A DNA stretch of 64,000 bases from Pseudoips prasinana (GCA_951640165.1 OX621237.1:4030001-4094000), one strand, 5' to 3'. Counted from the stretch's first letter, positions 33,107 through 43,891 are shown. The notes: generated by a model not told the origin, from the letters alone. Numbers and translations are program-made.

Positions 33107-33672
33107 TAACACAAATCAGAACCTCCCATGAGTGTCGTGTGGTGCGGTCGCGTGTGACTTTGTTTGCAACTATTTTACTAAATCCATTTTATTTTATTCG
33201 TGATTGGTTACTTCGAATTCCTTGTTCCTCTTGTGCGCTTCTTATGGACTAACTCCACCTCTTGGGCGGTGCCTGAGCAAGATAGCAAGAAAACATCAGG
33301 ACCTGTTAAGAAAAAAATCCTGTGATTGGTGGATTTGAACTCGGGTGCGCTGTGTTCGAGTCTACGGTTTTACCGCTGTGCCAAATCAAGTGGAGTATAC
33401 GTAACGAAATTAGCGAGTAGTTGGGTTGTCTTACCTGCGACTACGCTCACAGCCCCCACTATACCGCAGCCGTTACGAGTGCTACGAGTTTGACGTCTCC
33501 CGCTACCCCGCACCGCGGTGGCCGCCAGCTGCAGTGCTACGCCTATACCGTTGCTACATAACTATTGTGCATTAAATCTTTTATGCCACGATTATCGCGC
33601 TTTTGCGGAGTACATATTTCTACGAATTATTTAAGTAAGTATTTAGAGGAATAGTTTTGTGAATACTCAACG
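33107..33672 (+). promoter_or_regulatory. LINE 5' UTR, presumed internal promoter region
   Basis: GC-richer at 33410-33560 (CGCACCGCGGTGGCCGCCAG), free of long frames, ending just before the ORF1 ATG. Elements of this group carry an internal pol II promoter here. No motif is proved. A tRNA-like string (GGATTTGAACTCGGGTGC) lies at 33343-33360. Confidence 0.5.
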
Positions 33673-34836
33673 ATGAATTGCTGCCAGGGAGCTGTGGCTG
33701 CTGCTGATTCCATACTTGTGTGTAGCTTGTGTAAAGGGAAATATCACTATGAATGCCTCAACGTAACATCCAACCAGTATGCAAAGTTAAGCAAGGAGTA
33801 TAAAGCTTCCTGGAAGTGCCCGGCGTGTAGCAACGTCACTAGGCGCAATAAATCGAATGTGAATACTCCGGTGCGTAAATACACTCAGCAAGTGTCCGAT
33901 GAAAATATTATGGACGTTTCGTGTGATCACTTGGAAGAACGCAGTGCTGCTAGTGCCTGCATTGGTTCTGGCAATATCGACCAAACCAAGCAGACATCTG
34001 ACCGGCCACTTACTGGTACAGACTTTGAAAAGTTTACCAGTCAATTACATACAACCCTTGGCCTCTGGCGGAATGAAATGAATAGTGAGTTTCTTCAAAT
34101 ACGACAAGATATTAAATCTGCTATGGCGAATATTCAAAAGGAGGTTACTTCACTAAGAACAGAGCAAACACTTATAAAACAGAATGTTGCTAATATCCGC
34201 ATAGATGTAGATAATCTTAAGATACTTACTGAAGATCAAAAGAAGGAGCATGATGCCCTTAAGATACAAATGAACGGGATGAACAGCTCTGAGTCTGGCG
34301 TGATGGAATCGATTGTCAGCGCCCTCGAGACCAAAATTGATATACTGGAACAACAGGCCCGCCAGTGCAACGTTGAAATAGGTAATTTGCCTGAAAGAAG
34401 CAACGAGGATCTACCAGCCCTCATTGAAGCTATTGGCCTTGCCTTAAAATGCCCCATTTTAAAACAAAGTATTGTAGCAATTCACAGAGTTCCACATGCT
34501 CAGCAACTAAAATCAAGACCTAAAAATATCATAGTTAGGTTCACAACCAGCTTACACAGAGATAATCTGCTCAGTGCCTTCCGTAAGGTAGCTTCATTGA
34601 AAACAGATGATATTGGCCTGACCACTGTGTCAGCGCCGATATATATTAATGAACACTTAACTCTAAAGAAAAAGCATTTATTTCGAAAGGCGCGGGAAGC
34701 CGCCAAGAAACATGACTACAAGTACGTATGGGTCCGAAATGCTACGATACTTGTTCGTGAAGATGCCGGTAAAGTGGCATTCGCAATACGCGGAGAAAAA
34801 GACCTGGATAAAATTAAAGCCAGTATATCGCAATAA
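33673..34836 (+). CDS. LINE ORF1 protein: PHD-like finger, coiled coil, FP25K-like domain
   Basis: 387 aa. Residues 3-52 form a PHD-like zinc finger (C3/C4, C17, C20, H25, C28, C49, C52; the first Cys pair is adjacent rather than CxxC). Residues ~90-130 look flexible. Residues ~130-232 are heptad-rich (IKSAMANIQKEV, LEQQAR) and likely coiled coil. Residues ~232-385 (VEIGNLPERSNEDL, AIHRVPH, RPKNIIVRF, YINEHLT, KYVWVRN) form an RRM-like nucleic-acid-binding domain. I recognise it as the one shared with baculovirus FP25K-type proteins and many lepidopteran LINE ORF1s. Expected role: RNA binding and chaperoning in the retrotransposon RNP. The start at 33673 is the first ATG of the frame and precedes the finger. 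The ORF is uninterrupted. Confidence 0.85.
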   Translation: MNCCQGAVAAADSILVCSLCKGKYHYECLNVTSNQYAKLSKEYKASWKCPACSNVTRRNKSNVNTPVRKYTQQVSDENIMDVSCDHLEERSAASACIGSGNIDQTKQTSDRPLTGTDFEKFTSQLHTTLGLWRNEMNSEFLQIRQDIKSAMANIQKEVTSLRTEQTLIKQNVANIRIDVDNLKILTEDQKKEHDALKIQMNGMNSSESGVMESIVSALETKIDILEQQARQCNVEIGNLPERSNEDLPALIEAIGLALKCPILKQSIVAIHRVPHAQQLKSRPKNIIVRFTTSLHRDNLLSAFRKVASLKTDDIGLTTVSAPIYINEHLTLKKKHLFRKAREAAKKHDYKYVWVRNATILVREDAGKVAFAIRGEKDLDKIKASISQ

Positions 34837-35233
34837 TCTTAATTTATTAGTTATTTCCGCTTTAGGTATAATATTTTTCTATTATAACGCTTACGAACGC
34901 ACCAACATTCCTACTATTTATGATATTATTAAATTAATGCATGCCAAAAATATGTTTTTTAAGCAATGTTTACATGTTATAAATAACATCCTTACGAAAT
35001 ATAATTATGTTATTATTGTTAGATACGAATATAAAATCCACATTATTTTTTTCAAATATTACCCAGATTGTACACACTATGACATGTTTGTATACAGTTA
35101 CTTTGATCAATTCTCTAACTTTCTATTTACCTTTTCGTTACAAAGCGCCTTGAACACGTTCGACCGTTGTACCGCTTACAGAATAATATATACCAAATAT
35201 GTATTTGCTGTGACGGAATTTGATAATGGATGA
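34712..35233 (+). other. Open frame bridging ORF1 and ORF2
   Basis: A 173-codon frame starting inside ORF1 (+1 relative to it) runs without a stop through the 389-nt AT-rich inter-ORF stretch and closes just inside ORF2. About 130 codons are outside both ORFs. It includes a hydrophobic run (LVISALGIIFFYY). I recognise no domain. It could be chance, a frameshift product or a small accessory protein. Confidence 0.3.
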
Positions 35234-38132
35234 CACAGATAACATATCTATTTATTACCAGAATTGTAGGGGTATCAGAACAAAAATGCATATGTTATAT
35301 ATGAATATTTTGGCGTCTTCATATGACATAATTATACTGACTGAGACTTGGCTAATACCAGACATTGCTAATAGTGAGTTTATTGATCCACGATATATTG
35401 TATTCAGGTGTGATCGAAATCGTAGTGCCACGGGAAGGCTAGACGGGGGTGGGGTACTGGTTGCGGTGCTATGTGGACTACAGGCTAATTCACTTGAGAA
35501 CATTAATACACCACACTATGAGCGACTATCTAGCATTGAACATCTTATAATAGCATTCCCTAATAGGCGTTTAAAACAAAAAATACACGTCATCTGTGTT
35601 GCATACATACCGCCATGGGCCTGTACTGATGCTTATATGTCTTATTTTGACTTACTGCAAGACTTTCTAAACGGGCCTAATATTAGTAATGTTTATATTG
35701 TAGGTGATTATAATCTACCTGATATCACATGGAGAGCTACCCCAACTGGACTAACTGCTGATGTGTCATCCTCGAGTTCCCACACTATACACACGGGGTT
35801 ACTACAACTCATGGCGTCATTAGACGCTCGGCAATATAATGCTACGCCGAATTGTAATAATAAAGTCCTTGACTTATTTATATCTAATGTTTTGTGTTCA
35901 GTTGATAATATCAATGATGCTCTATTACCAATTGACCCTCACCACCCACCATATGTTATGATCGTACCAGTAAACATAGCAGTGCGGATAATGAAAAGAA
36001 AATCTGCCGCTAAATTCAATTTTCGTAAAGCTAATTATGATCTTATAAATAAAGGTATTGATGAAATTAGCTGGTCTACACTATTTGATAATATGTCGGC
36101 TGAAAAGACCGTTGAAATCTTTTATAACAAGTTAAACGAAATAATTAGACCACACATTCCTTTTGCAAAATCTCGTTCGCTCGATTTCCCTGTCTGGTTT
36201 TCACCACAATTGATTAAAATATGTAAACAGAAGCAACGTCACTGGATAAAATGGAAAAAATACAAAAATCTCAAGGACTATAATAACTTTTCTAAGTGTA
36301 GATCAACCTTTAAAAACATGTGCAAATTGTGCTTTTCAGCTTACATAAATTCGGTTGAAGATAATATCACAACTAATATTAAATGTTTTTGGTCTTATAT
36401 TTCTAATCGCAAAAGTAAGTGTGGCTATCCATCTATGATGCAATATCAGAATGTGAAGTCTGGTGACCCAGGTGTTATCTGTAATATGTTTTCCGAATTC
36501 TTTTTATCCGCATTTGAACCTTTATCGTCAACTATATCCAATTGGAGCCCTCCACAACATTGTGTTGAGAATAGCGACATATTGTGTGACATACATATTA
36601 ATGAAGACCAGATACTCAAAGAGCTTAAACAACTGGACCCTGCAAAGGGGGCTGGCCCTGATGGCTATCCAGCATTATTTTTTAGGAATACAGCAAGCAG
36701 TATTTACAAGCCACTTCATATTATTTTTAATAAATGCTTAAGAGAAGGGATTTTCCCGATTGTATGGAAGCAAGCAAACATTACACCAGTGCACAAGGGA
36801 GGATCCAAACATGACATAGAGCAATATCGTCCTATCTCAATATTGTCGACCTTGTCGAAGGTTTTTGAAAAGCTTGTACATAATGAAATTTACCCAAAAT
36901 TACATAACATTATAATTCCCGAGCAACACGGCTTTGTTAAACGTAGATCAACCACATCAAATTTGCTTATATTTGCTAATTATTTATTTGAAAATATTGA
37001 CAGACGCATGCAAGTAGATGCAGTTTACACGGACTTTAAAAAAGCTTTCGACAAGGTTGACCATGAAATTCTCCTAAATAAGATCGCTTTCAATGGCATT
37101 CGAGGTAATTTACTTCGCTGGTTTGCTTCCTATATTGAAAATCGAACGCAAAAAGTAGTTGTAAATGGTTATGAGTCTGACACTATACAAATAACGTCAG
37201 GGGTTCCACAGGGTTCAATCCTGGGGCCTCTTTTATTCATCATCTATATCAATGACATAAAAGAGTGCTTCAAAAACTCAAAATTTGTAATGTATGCTGA
37301 TGATTTAAAAGCTTTCAAAACAATAAAAACCATAAACGACTGTTATTCGTTCCAAGAAGACTTGCATAGACTGAATAATTACTGTAAAATCAACAAACTA
37401 CAGCTCAGTATTCCAAAATGTAATTATATACGTTTTACTAAGAATAAACTGATAGTACATTTTAATTATAATTTCAACGGTATTACCTTAAATAACGTCC
37501 ATATAGTAAGAGATCTGGGAGTACTTTTTGATGAACAGCTATCTCTAAATCAGCATGTTGATAGCATTGTTAACAATGCATTCAAAATGTATGGATTTGT
37601 GATGAGATCGACTACTGAATTTAAACGTCCCCAAACTTATCTCTACCTCTACAAAACGCTTGTACGTTCCCAGTTAGAATATGCAGTCCCGATATGGAAT
37701 CCCTTCTACCAGAAATATATTGCAGAGATCGAGAAAGTTCAGCGCAAGTTTCTTCGTACAATGTATAGCAGGTGTCAAAAATCTAGGTGTTATTTGTCAT
37801 ATTTGCAACTACTCAATAAGTATAAACTCATTAATTTGGAAGACCGACGAAAATATTTGGAGGCCAATTTACTCTATGACATGGTCCACAATAACCTTGA
37901 TGCCATAGAACTCACGAGAATGCTATGTTATGTGGTTCCTCGAACTGTTAATGTGCGCAGTGCTCGTGCAGGTACTCTTTTTGTGGTAAATATGTGTCGA
38001 ACGAATTCTGGGCTACGTTGCCCTATTCATCGGATTTTGAAATCATATAATACAAATTTTATTGACATTGATATATTTGCATGTTCAAAATTCAAATTTC
38101 AATCTGATGTAATAAAATGTTTAAACAAGTAA
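35226..38132 (+). CDS. LINE ORF2 protein: APE-type endonuclease and reverse transcriptase
   Basis: About 968 aa from ATG at 35226; the frame is open from a TTG at 35220. Endonuclease, residues ~5-245: YYQNCRG (catalytic Asn), LTETWL (catalytic Glu), AYIPP, VGDYNLP (Asp/Asn), DPHHPP in place of the usual SDH. RT, ~480-740: GPDGYPALFF, YRPISIL, VYTDFKKAFDKVDH (catalytic Asp near 603), SGVPQGSILGPLLF, and MYADDLK (catalytic pair near 692-693). The C-terminus has AVPIWNP and KVQRKFLR. No RNase H, as in CR1/Jockey elements. It would nick the target and prime reverse transcription there. All core catalytic residues are present and the frame is unbroken. Confidence 0.92.
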   Translation: MDDTDNISIYYQNCRGIRTKMHMLYMNILASSYDIIILTETWLIPDIANSEFIDPRYIVFRCDRNRSATGRLDGGGVLVAVLCGLQANSLENINTPHYERLSSIEHLIIAFPNRRLKQKIHVICVAYIPPWACTDAYMSYFDLLQDFLNGPNISNVYIVGDYNLPDITWRATPTGLTADVSSSSSHTIHTGLLQLMASLDARQYNATPNCNNKVLDLFISNVLCSVDNINDALLPIDPHHPPYVMIVPVNIAVRIMKRKSAAKFNFRKANYDLINKGIDEISWSTLFDNMSAEKTVEIFYNKLNEIIRPHIPFAKSRSLDFPVWFSPQLIKICKQKQRHWIKWKKYKNLKDYNNFSKCRSTFKNMCKLCFSAYINSVEDNITTNIKCFWSYISNRKSKCGYPSMMQYQNVKSGDPGVICNMFSEFFLSAFEPLSSTISNWSPPQHCVENSDILCDIHINEDQILKELKQLDPAKGAGPDGYPALFFRNTASSIYKPLHIIFNKCLREGIFPIVWKQANITPVHKGGSKHDIEQYRPISILSTLSKVFEKLVHNEIYPKLHNIIIPEQHGFVKRRSTTSNLLIFANYLFENIDRRMQVDAVYTDFKKAFDKVDHEILLNKIAFNGIRGNLLRWFASYIENRTQKVVVNGYESDTIQITSGVPQGSILGPLLFIIYINDIKECFKNSKFVMYADDLKAFKTIKTINDCYSFQEDLHRLNNYCKINKLQLSIPKCNYIRFTKNKLIVHFNYNFNGITLNNVHIVRDLGVLFDEQLSLNQHVDSIVNNAFKMYGFVMRSTTEFKRPQTYLYLYKTLVRSQLEYAVPIWNPFYQKYIAEIEKVQRKFLRTMYSRCQKSRCYLSYLQLLNKYKLINLEDRRKYLEANLLYDMVHNNLDAIELTRMLCYVVPRTVNVRSARAGTLFVVNMCRTNSGLRCPIHRILKSYNTNFIDIDIFACSKFKFQSDVIKCLNK

Positions 38133-38494
38133 AGTGTAATATTTGAAATTTTAGTGGATTTTCTGTTTTATATTAGTTTTTGTTTATTATTTCAATTTGT
38201 TGTTATTTATTTATGTTACTTACATACTTGTATCCAATATTAACATCACTTCTATAGCACTCTATAGAATGGAATGTAAAATGGAATTTTTGTACAATTT
38301 TGTTCTTTTTTCTGTATATTTTAATTAGGTAAATTTACTTTGCTACTGCACTCACCGACTTATTGATTGTGTTTTTCTGTGGATAATGTCGTGGGCTGCA
38401 ACATTACTTCATAATTTTGTAAATCCTATGTGTATGTATTATGTTGTAGCTGTTAATTATCCCTAAATAAATAAAATAAAAAAATAAATTATTT
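38133..38494 (+). other. LINE 3' UTR and A-rich tail
   Basis: AT-rich, ending GCTGTTAATTATCCCTAAAT then AATAAAATAAAAAAATAAAT. No hairpin of note. Confidence 0.75.
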
Positions 38495-38505
38495 ATGTTG
38501 CAATA
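38495..38505 (+). repeat. Candidate target-site duplication, right
   Basis: ATGTTGCAATA, matching 33096-33106. Confidence 0.6.
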
Positions 38506-39245
38506 GTAATAATAATGATGGAGTTTTAACGAACATAGAATTAAAAGAATTAGTTGTTTGTTGGACAGTACCACGTTTGTAGAATTGTTTGCAATAAAGG
38601 TAATGGACCATCGATTTGTGGTGCAGCCCATTATAAATATTATATTTAAATGGGGACACGCTTCTGTAAATAGGACCTATTATTTTAATAATATGCCTTT
38701 GTTGTAACTATCACGTGATGTTGTCTTAGACTACGATAGAAGTTAGTACATTGTAGCTACTTCCATTACTGTTTCAAGAAATACACGCTGTTTTTCAGAT
38801 GTTTGTGTAAATTTAAAATAATTTTTATAAGACCCTTTCTTTGACACTGATTGGTTAAAGTATTCGTTAATTTCAAACGATCTTGATTATATGTTGTTAT
38901 TCAATGATATCACGAAGTTTAATTAAATATAACGTTGTAATAATACGTTCCGATATGTGACTTAGATTCTACAAATTTAGGACTATCCTCTCTTTGTGTA
39001 ATCTATGGTGTCTATACAAGTTGACGGCATTTCAATCGGCTCCCACGGGTGTTGTGCCATTAACGATCAATTTGGCGCATGATTCGATTTGCACCCGACT
39101 GGGCAGCCATCTGACCATGACCATGGCGTAAGGGATGACTATATCCTGATGGAAGTTAGGAAAGATTCCAACAAATTGGACTGAAAATGAGAAGTAATAA
39201 AGCAAAAATTATTTATCTTGGTGTATCAAGAATACAGTACCTATA
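38506..39245. other. Unannotated stretch
   Basis: No gene; 39020-39140 is low-repeat and GC-richer. Right flank of the complete LINE. Confidence 0.4.
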
Positions 39246-39249
39246 ATTA

Positions 39250-39367
39250 CAGCCAGTCACAGAACAAATCATCGTGCTCATTACACAAAGATTTGTTCTG
39301 GGTGGGGATCGTACCCCCCACCTGTAGCTGAGCAGCCAGGGTGATCAACCACTAGACCAACAGACTA
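39250..39367 (-). repeat. tRNA-derived SINE head (SINE-A type)
   Basis: Minus strand: TGTTGGTCTAGTGGTTGATC (A box), TGGGGGGTACGATCCCCACC (B-box position), CAGAACAAATCTTTGTGTAA. The 3' half is missing. Confidence 0.65.
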
Positions 39368-39529
39368 GTAGTATAACATATTATATTATGGTTATCTGCT
39401 TTCCATAGTACAGGATCTCAGGCTTTAGTCCCAGGATATGGGTCACCCAAACCGTTATGTAGCATCATGTAAAAAGACATTTGAAGTATTCTAAATACAG
39501 GTACATTCGACGTTCATAGTTGTTTGAAC

Positions 39530-39717
39530 TGTTTCGTGGTTCTATCAATAGGGTGTTAACCGCCGGTAGTGAGATTCTGGGTTCCAATCCCGAGTCAGGC
39601 CATAAAGTGCTACTGGGGTTTTTTTAACAGGAAAATTCTGTGTGTTAGCCTGGATTCTGGAAGAATCAGTGTTACAGTTCCGTGCCTTTGAGAGCATGCA
39701 AAGCTGTTGGACCTGCC
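39530..39717 (+). repeat. SINE-B, 3'-truncated
   Basis: GGTGTTAACCGCCGGTAGTG, GGGTTCCAATCCCGAGTCAG and CCATAAAGTGCTACTGGGG match the SINE-B at 59265, ending at an RTE tail. Confidence 0.65.
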
Positions 39718-39785
39718 ATCATCATCATCATATCAGCCGAAAGACCCCCGTCGCTGAACAAAGACCTCCACTCCAACATTTGAGT
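39718..39785 (-). pseudogene. RTE-type LINE 3' tip
   Basis: CATCATCATCATATCAGCCG then AAAGACCCCCGTCGCTGAAC: the (GAT)n tail and the last codons of ORF2 on the minus strand. Confidence 0.6.
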
Positions 39786-40083
39786 AGTGAGTAAGTAGTA
39801 AGTATTTATTTCGCTTAAAAACGTGGTACATACAGGATGTTTACATAAGGTTTAAGTTCACACATTTTGTCTACAGAGACATGCGAATATATATTTTTAC
39901 ATATACTAATACATTATTATTATATATATTATTATATATTATATATACTATTATATATTATATATTTTACATATAACTATAGAATTAATTATTGTAATAT
40001 AATCTAATACATAATAATAAGAAAAGACCATCATAGTATTATAAAAATAAATAATCAATAATCAGAATATGTCAATAATTATA
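39786..40083. repeat. LINE 3'-end-like fragment followed by (TA)-rich simple repeat
   Basis: AGTAAGTATTTATTTCGC and TACATACAGGATGTTTACA resemble a minus-strand LINE 3' end. 39898-39990 is TATATTA-rich simple sequence. Confidence 0.4.
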
Positions 40084-40146
40084 ATCAGGAATTCACTCCT
40101 TATGGTCAAAGATGAATTCTTTGACCATAAGGAGTGAATTCCTGAT
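40084..40146. repeat. Perfect 28-bp foldback
   Basis: ATCAGGAATTCACTCCTTAT starts arm 40084-40111. Arm 40119-40146 is its exact reverse complement. The loop is ATGAATT. Confidence 0.96.
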
Positions 40147-41800
40147 AAGGTTGTAGAAGACGTTATCTATAAGCCGCTGTAGTACACAGTTTGATGATAA
40201 TAGTACTCAGATAAACCTTGCTGCACGTTATTCATTTATTTGTAGAGGAAAACAAACAGCTATTAAACATAAAATTAAGCTACAGTAAGCTAATAACTGC
40301 TTTACACGAATATAAGTATCTGTTATATATCCCCCTCCCCTCATCCAACGGGGTGAGTTATTCTTTTCTGTCAGTCATACAGGACTCGGTCCTTTACCTG
40401 ACGACCATTTTCCGGTCCTTGTCCGCTAGCCGTTCCACCCCATAGGAACATGAAAGAGAGGGAAAAGTGCACCAGTGTGTGCCCACGCATTCTTGCACTA
40501 CAATATGTCTTGCATAGTAGTCTCTGTCTCTCTCAGATTAGATACCGTCGATGAAATTTAGCAAGGAGCTCTATTAGATCGTCTAATTTAATTTACAACA
40601 AAACCACATGCTGAACTGCTAAAACAGCCAAAAACTATACCACATTAAAGAAAACCATTACTTCTCACATATGTACAGTAACTTCAAACAGTAAACTCTC
40701 TTCATCATTTATTACCCTTCCTCATTATTTCTCCTCAAACAAAAGCTCAATTTAAAGCTAAAAATCATAACCGAAGCTCACACGCAAAAATAATATTACA
40801 CAATTAACATACCTCATTCAACTGTTTCATTGTCTCGAAGTCGATATAATCGTAATATCGATTACAGCCAGTTCTCGAGTGCTCTCGAATCGAGTACGTT
40901 TCATTTTCACCCCTCAGTGGTACACGGTATACATAAAACACACATGCATTAATCGAGAAATTCTCCTACATTATTCCGTAACTATTGTTTACTACATCTG
41001 ATAACATTTAGTATTCACGCTTTTGTTATAGTCGGTTTATTTGTATGTTTGTTTGTTAGTTTGATTTTTGATAAGATTTTATGAATGTTATAATGTTTTC
41101 TCGTTGTGTTACTGTTGTATAACCAGTTTGAAGGACGTCAAGCACTTGTGAATATAGATATAACCTGTTGTTTGGGTATGGAGCTGTTAAGTTTTACATT
41201 GTTTGTGACCCTAAGCTTTGAGTATGTATAAAAATAATATTACACATGAGAAAAATCAAAATAATAAATTATGCACTTCATGAGGTAATCTAATTATTTT
41301 TCTTTATACTCGAAGTCAGTTATACGATCAGGATTAGAGAGAGTTTCCAATAATAAATTGATTGTTTTGAGTAAGCTACGAAGTTTACATTGTACGACGC
41401 TAATGTGTAGAAGCCCGCGTAGTAGCTACGGCGTAGAACGTAAACTTTCAACAACTGTGCATTATTGTATAGGGAACCTACTTGCATATAATTATTCTTA
41501 TTTACATTATTCTTGTATCGTTTTATTGGAGTAACGTCAATCCATTTGATCTCTAAGTATTCAAAAATAATAATCTTAATAAAATATTCTATCGCTTTTA
41601 AAGTAGGCCTCTCCATTTACTATACAATGATGCCAGCGTTTCATCTAGTCTTCCGAACATTTTTTGTATATAGATTGAGGTATGGCCTTCCACTAATTAA
41701 TCTCTGTATAATTTTCCTCGCTGTCACTTTTTTTAAGTAAAATTCAGTGTTGACTAATCTAAATAAAATGTGACTTCATTTGTAATCCTTATATTGCTGT
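40147..41800. other. Mostly unannotated, low-repeat
   Basis: 40340-40545 has a poorly preserved SINE-B-like patch (AGTGCACCAGTGTGTGCCC). 40800-40930 contains GTCTCGAAGTCGATATAATC and ATCGATTACAGCCAGTTC and looks low-copy. No gene. Confidence 0.35.
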
Positions 41801-41960
41801 TTGGCAGCGTTTCTCTGAGTACTATGACCATTGTTCGGCGATCACCAACCTATCTGCCAAGAGTTTCGATCATGGTAAAGGCCGCCAAAAAGAACGTCAC
41901 AAATAGCGCAAGACCGGAAACGGAGGCGATCTTTGGGAAAGTCTTTTGGCTGATATGATG
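41801..41960 (+). repeat. Composite family Z / RTE tail fragment
   Basis: GAGTACTATGACCATTGTTC, CAACCTATCTGCCAAGAG and GATCTTTGGGAAAGTCTTTTG then GGCTGATATGATGAT. It looks like two pieces joined. Confidence 0.45.
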
Positions 41961-42787
41961 ATAATGAATACAAATTGTCAAGTATTGCATGTGTCTAGTA
42001 TTGTCGACTAAAAGATTGTACACGAACAGTTTAAACAACAATAAAAGCATTTAAATCCGAACCATTTACTGTACCAACCTTAACAAAGACGTTGTAAAAT
42101 TAACAATACATAAAAATCGTTTTAAAATATGTAATAGGAAGCTGTGATTAGGCTAATTTCACACCCACAACAATTCACAAAGGAAACGAAACAAGCAAAC
42201 TGGCTAATTTGAGCCGGCGACAAATCTGATCACATGTCTGAACCGCAAGTAGCTATTTGTTAGCACGCCCATAGAGTATACGTCCATTGTTGAGTGTAAT
42301 ACGAGACGTTATTTTGGTTTGATGTATCACTTTGTTTGTAAAATGAAGTTTAGCTCAGATATTAAAACGTTCAGCGATATGAATTCGATGTTTTACGAAA
42401 TTTGAAGATTCATCTTTTATGTCTGTGTGTTTTTATATAAAATAAATAAACTTGGTAAATTTAAATCAAAAGAATAGAATATTTTGAATATATTTGTTAA
42501 AATGGTGTTTATAACTAAACCTTTTAACATTAATTAAAATTAAATAACGTACGATTCTTTTTCAAGCAAGGTTTTCTTTCCTATAAAGTATTTTGCAGCT
42601 TAAAAGCCATAAACTCTTTTATTTTTAATGAAAGCTAGTCCAACTTGTTAACAGGCATAAAACTTAAGGTAAATGTAATCTCTCATAAAGATATTAAATG
42701 AACACTGACAAAAAAAGTCGTAGACCTTATAATGATATTTAGATAAAACTAGGTATTTAAGGAAAATTGCATAACTAGTTTAGGATA
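41961..42787. other. Unannotated, low-repeat stretch
   Basis: 42130-42310 is GC-richer (GAGCCGGCGACAAATCTGAT) with no open frame. The rest is AT-rich. Confidence 0.4.
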
Positions 42788-43060
42788 TAATAATAATTTA
42801 TTTAATGACAGACAACAAGGCCCACTTGTTAGTAACAAATTTTAACTTAAAAATAATGTTAATAAATACAATTTTTACGTTTTATTTTTATTTATATTTT
42901 CTCTTTTTACATAAACTGAAATAGTAGTTTAACATGTTATACAATTTAATTACTAACAGTAGATCTTTAAAACAACCTATGTCCTTACAGTTGTTTTTGA
43001 AATCGCTGTTATGCGATAAGAGCACCAATTGTACAGATCTTTTAAAACTGATTTAGGAAC
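42788..43060 (-). repeat. Probable LINE 3' end plus 3'-UTR core
   Basis: TAATAATAATTTATTTAATG then ACAGACAACAAGGCCCACTT looks like a minus-strand LINE terminus. 42998-43040 shares GAAATCGCTGTTATGCGATA and GCACCAATTGTACAG with 1381-1557, in the plus orientation. Low certainty. Confidence 0.4.
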
Positions 43061-43785
43061 AAATGCCTGGACCGACAAAATACAGCGACCAATCTGAACA
43101 CTACCCCTAAAAGATCTTCGCTATAAGAAAGTTAAAATTATCAAAACTGGTTGACTAATGACGGAGAAAGTGCTTAAGGTACTTACAACAACATAAAACA
43201 ATATACAGTAAAAACGATAACCTTCTTTTCAAATTCAATATTCTGTCCATTATTATCGTGTGATAATGAAAACGCGCCCACCTAAACAACGTTTACCAAC
43301 ATGTAATCATTACCGCGTGTGAAAACAAGCAATTTTGTCGCCATGTCGCGTGACATTGTCGCACGCGTTTTGATTCGTCGCCAATATGTTCCGGGATTAG
43401 CCAGAATGTTTGCATTTGACTTATATTTGCAGAATAATTGGCGCTGTAATTACATATTGCTGTGATTGAAACGTTAGAGTGTTGTTATTAGGACTTACAT
43501 TTTTACGATAACGAGTAATTGTTGCTATTTTATGACTTGTCATGATATGAAGGCATTGTACACACTCGTAGTAATCATAAAAATTGTTACAGAAAAATAA
43601 AAAGATTGTGTAGACATTGAAAAATAAACTTAAGACGGTATTTTTACTGATTTCTTGATTACTAAACCTAAGCATGTTTTCTAAATTCAAAATAATGTCG
43701 GAATTTATTTAAAAAAAATGTCGGAATAATTATTCGTAAAAAAAGGAATGTATAAAAAAAATGTATAATATTTTGTAAATGTTTC
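43061..43785. other. Unannotated; GC-richer low-repeat patch
   Basis: 43260-43410 contains CGTGTGAAAACAAGCAATTT and CATGTCGCGTGACATTGTCG and has a less repetitive look than its surroundings. No open frame. Confidence 0.35.
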
Positions 43786-43789
43786 GGAA

Positions 43790-43860
43790 CCATTGCCAAT
43801 GTCCTTCAAGCCCAACAATAACCAATCTCCTTCAAGCCCTGATATATATAGAGAATAGAG
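43790..43860 (+). repeat. Two-copy ~26-bp direct repeat
   Basis: CCAATGTCCTTCAAGCCC and CCAATCTCCTTCAAGCCC lie next to each other, just upstream of the RT frame. Confidence 0.7.
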
Positions 43861-43891
43861 GATCTGATGTTTGAACATTATTCTTTAATTT

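Larger units (their letters stand above)
33107..38494 (+). mobile_element. Full-length CR1/Jockey-group non-LTR retrotransposon
   Basis: About 5.4 kb: 5' UTR (33107-33672), ORF1 (33673-34836), a 389-nt inter-ORF stretch, ORF2 (35226-38132) and a 3' UTR ending in TAAATAAATAAAATAAAAAA. Both ORFs are free of stops and frameshifts, unlike every other LINE copy here. A PHD-like ORF1 and an ORF2 with APE endonuclease plus RT but no RNase H is a CR1/Jockey-group layout. The flanking 11-bp repeats suggest the whole insertion is present. It may still be able to move. Confidence 0.85.

Noticed and set aside
33343..33400. tRNA-like B box in the LINE 5' UTR
   Set aside because: No matching A box at the right spacing and no acceptor stem.
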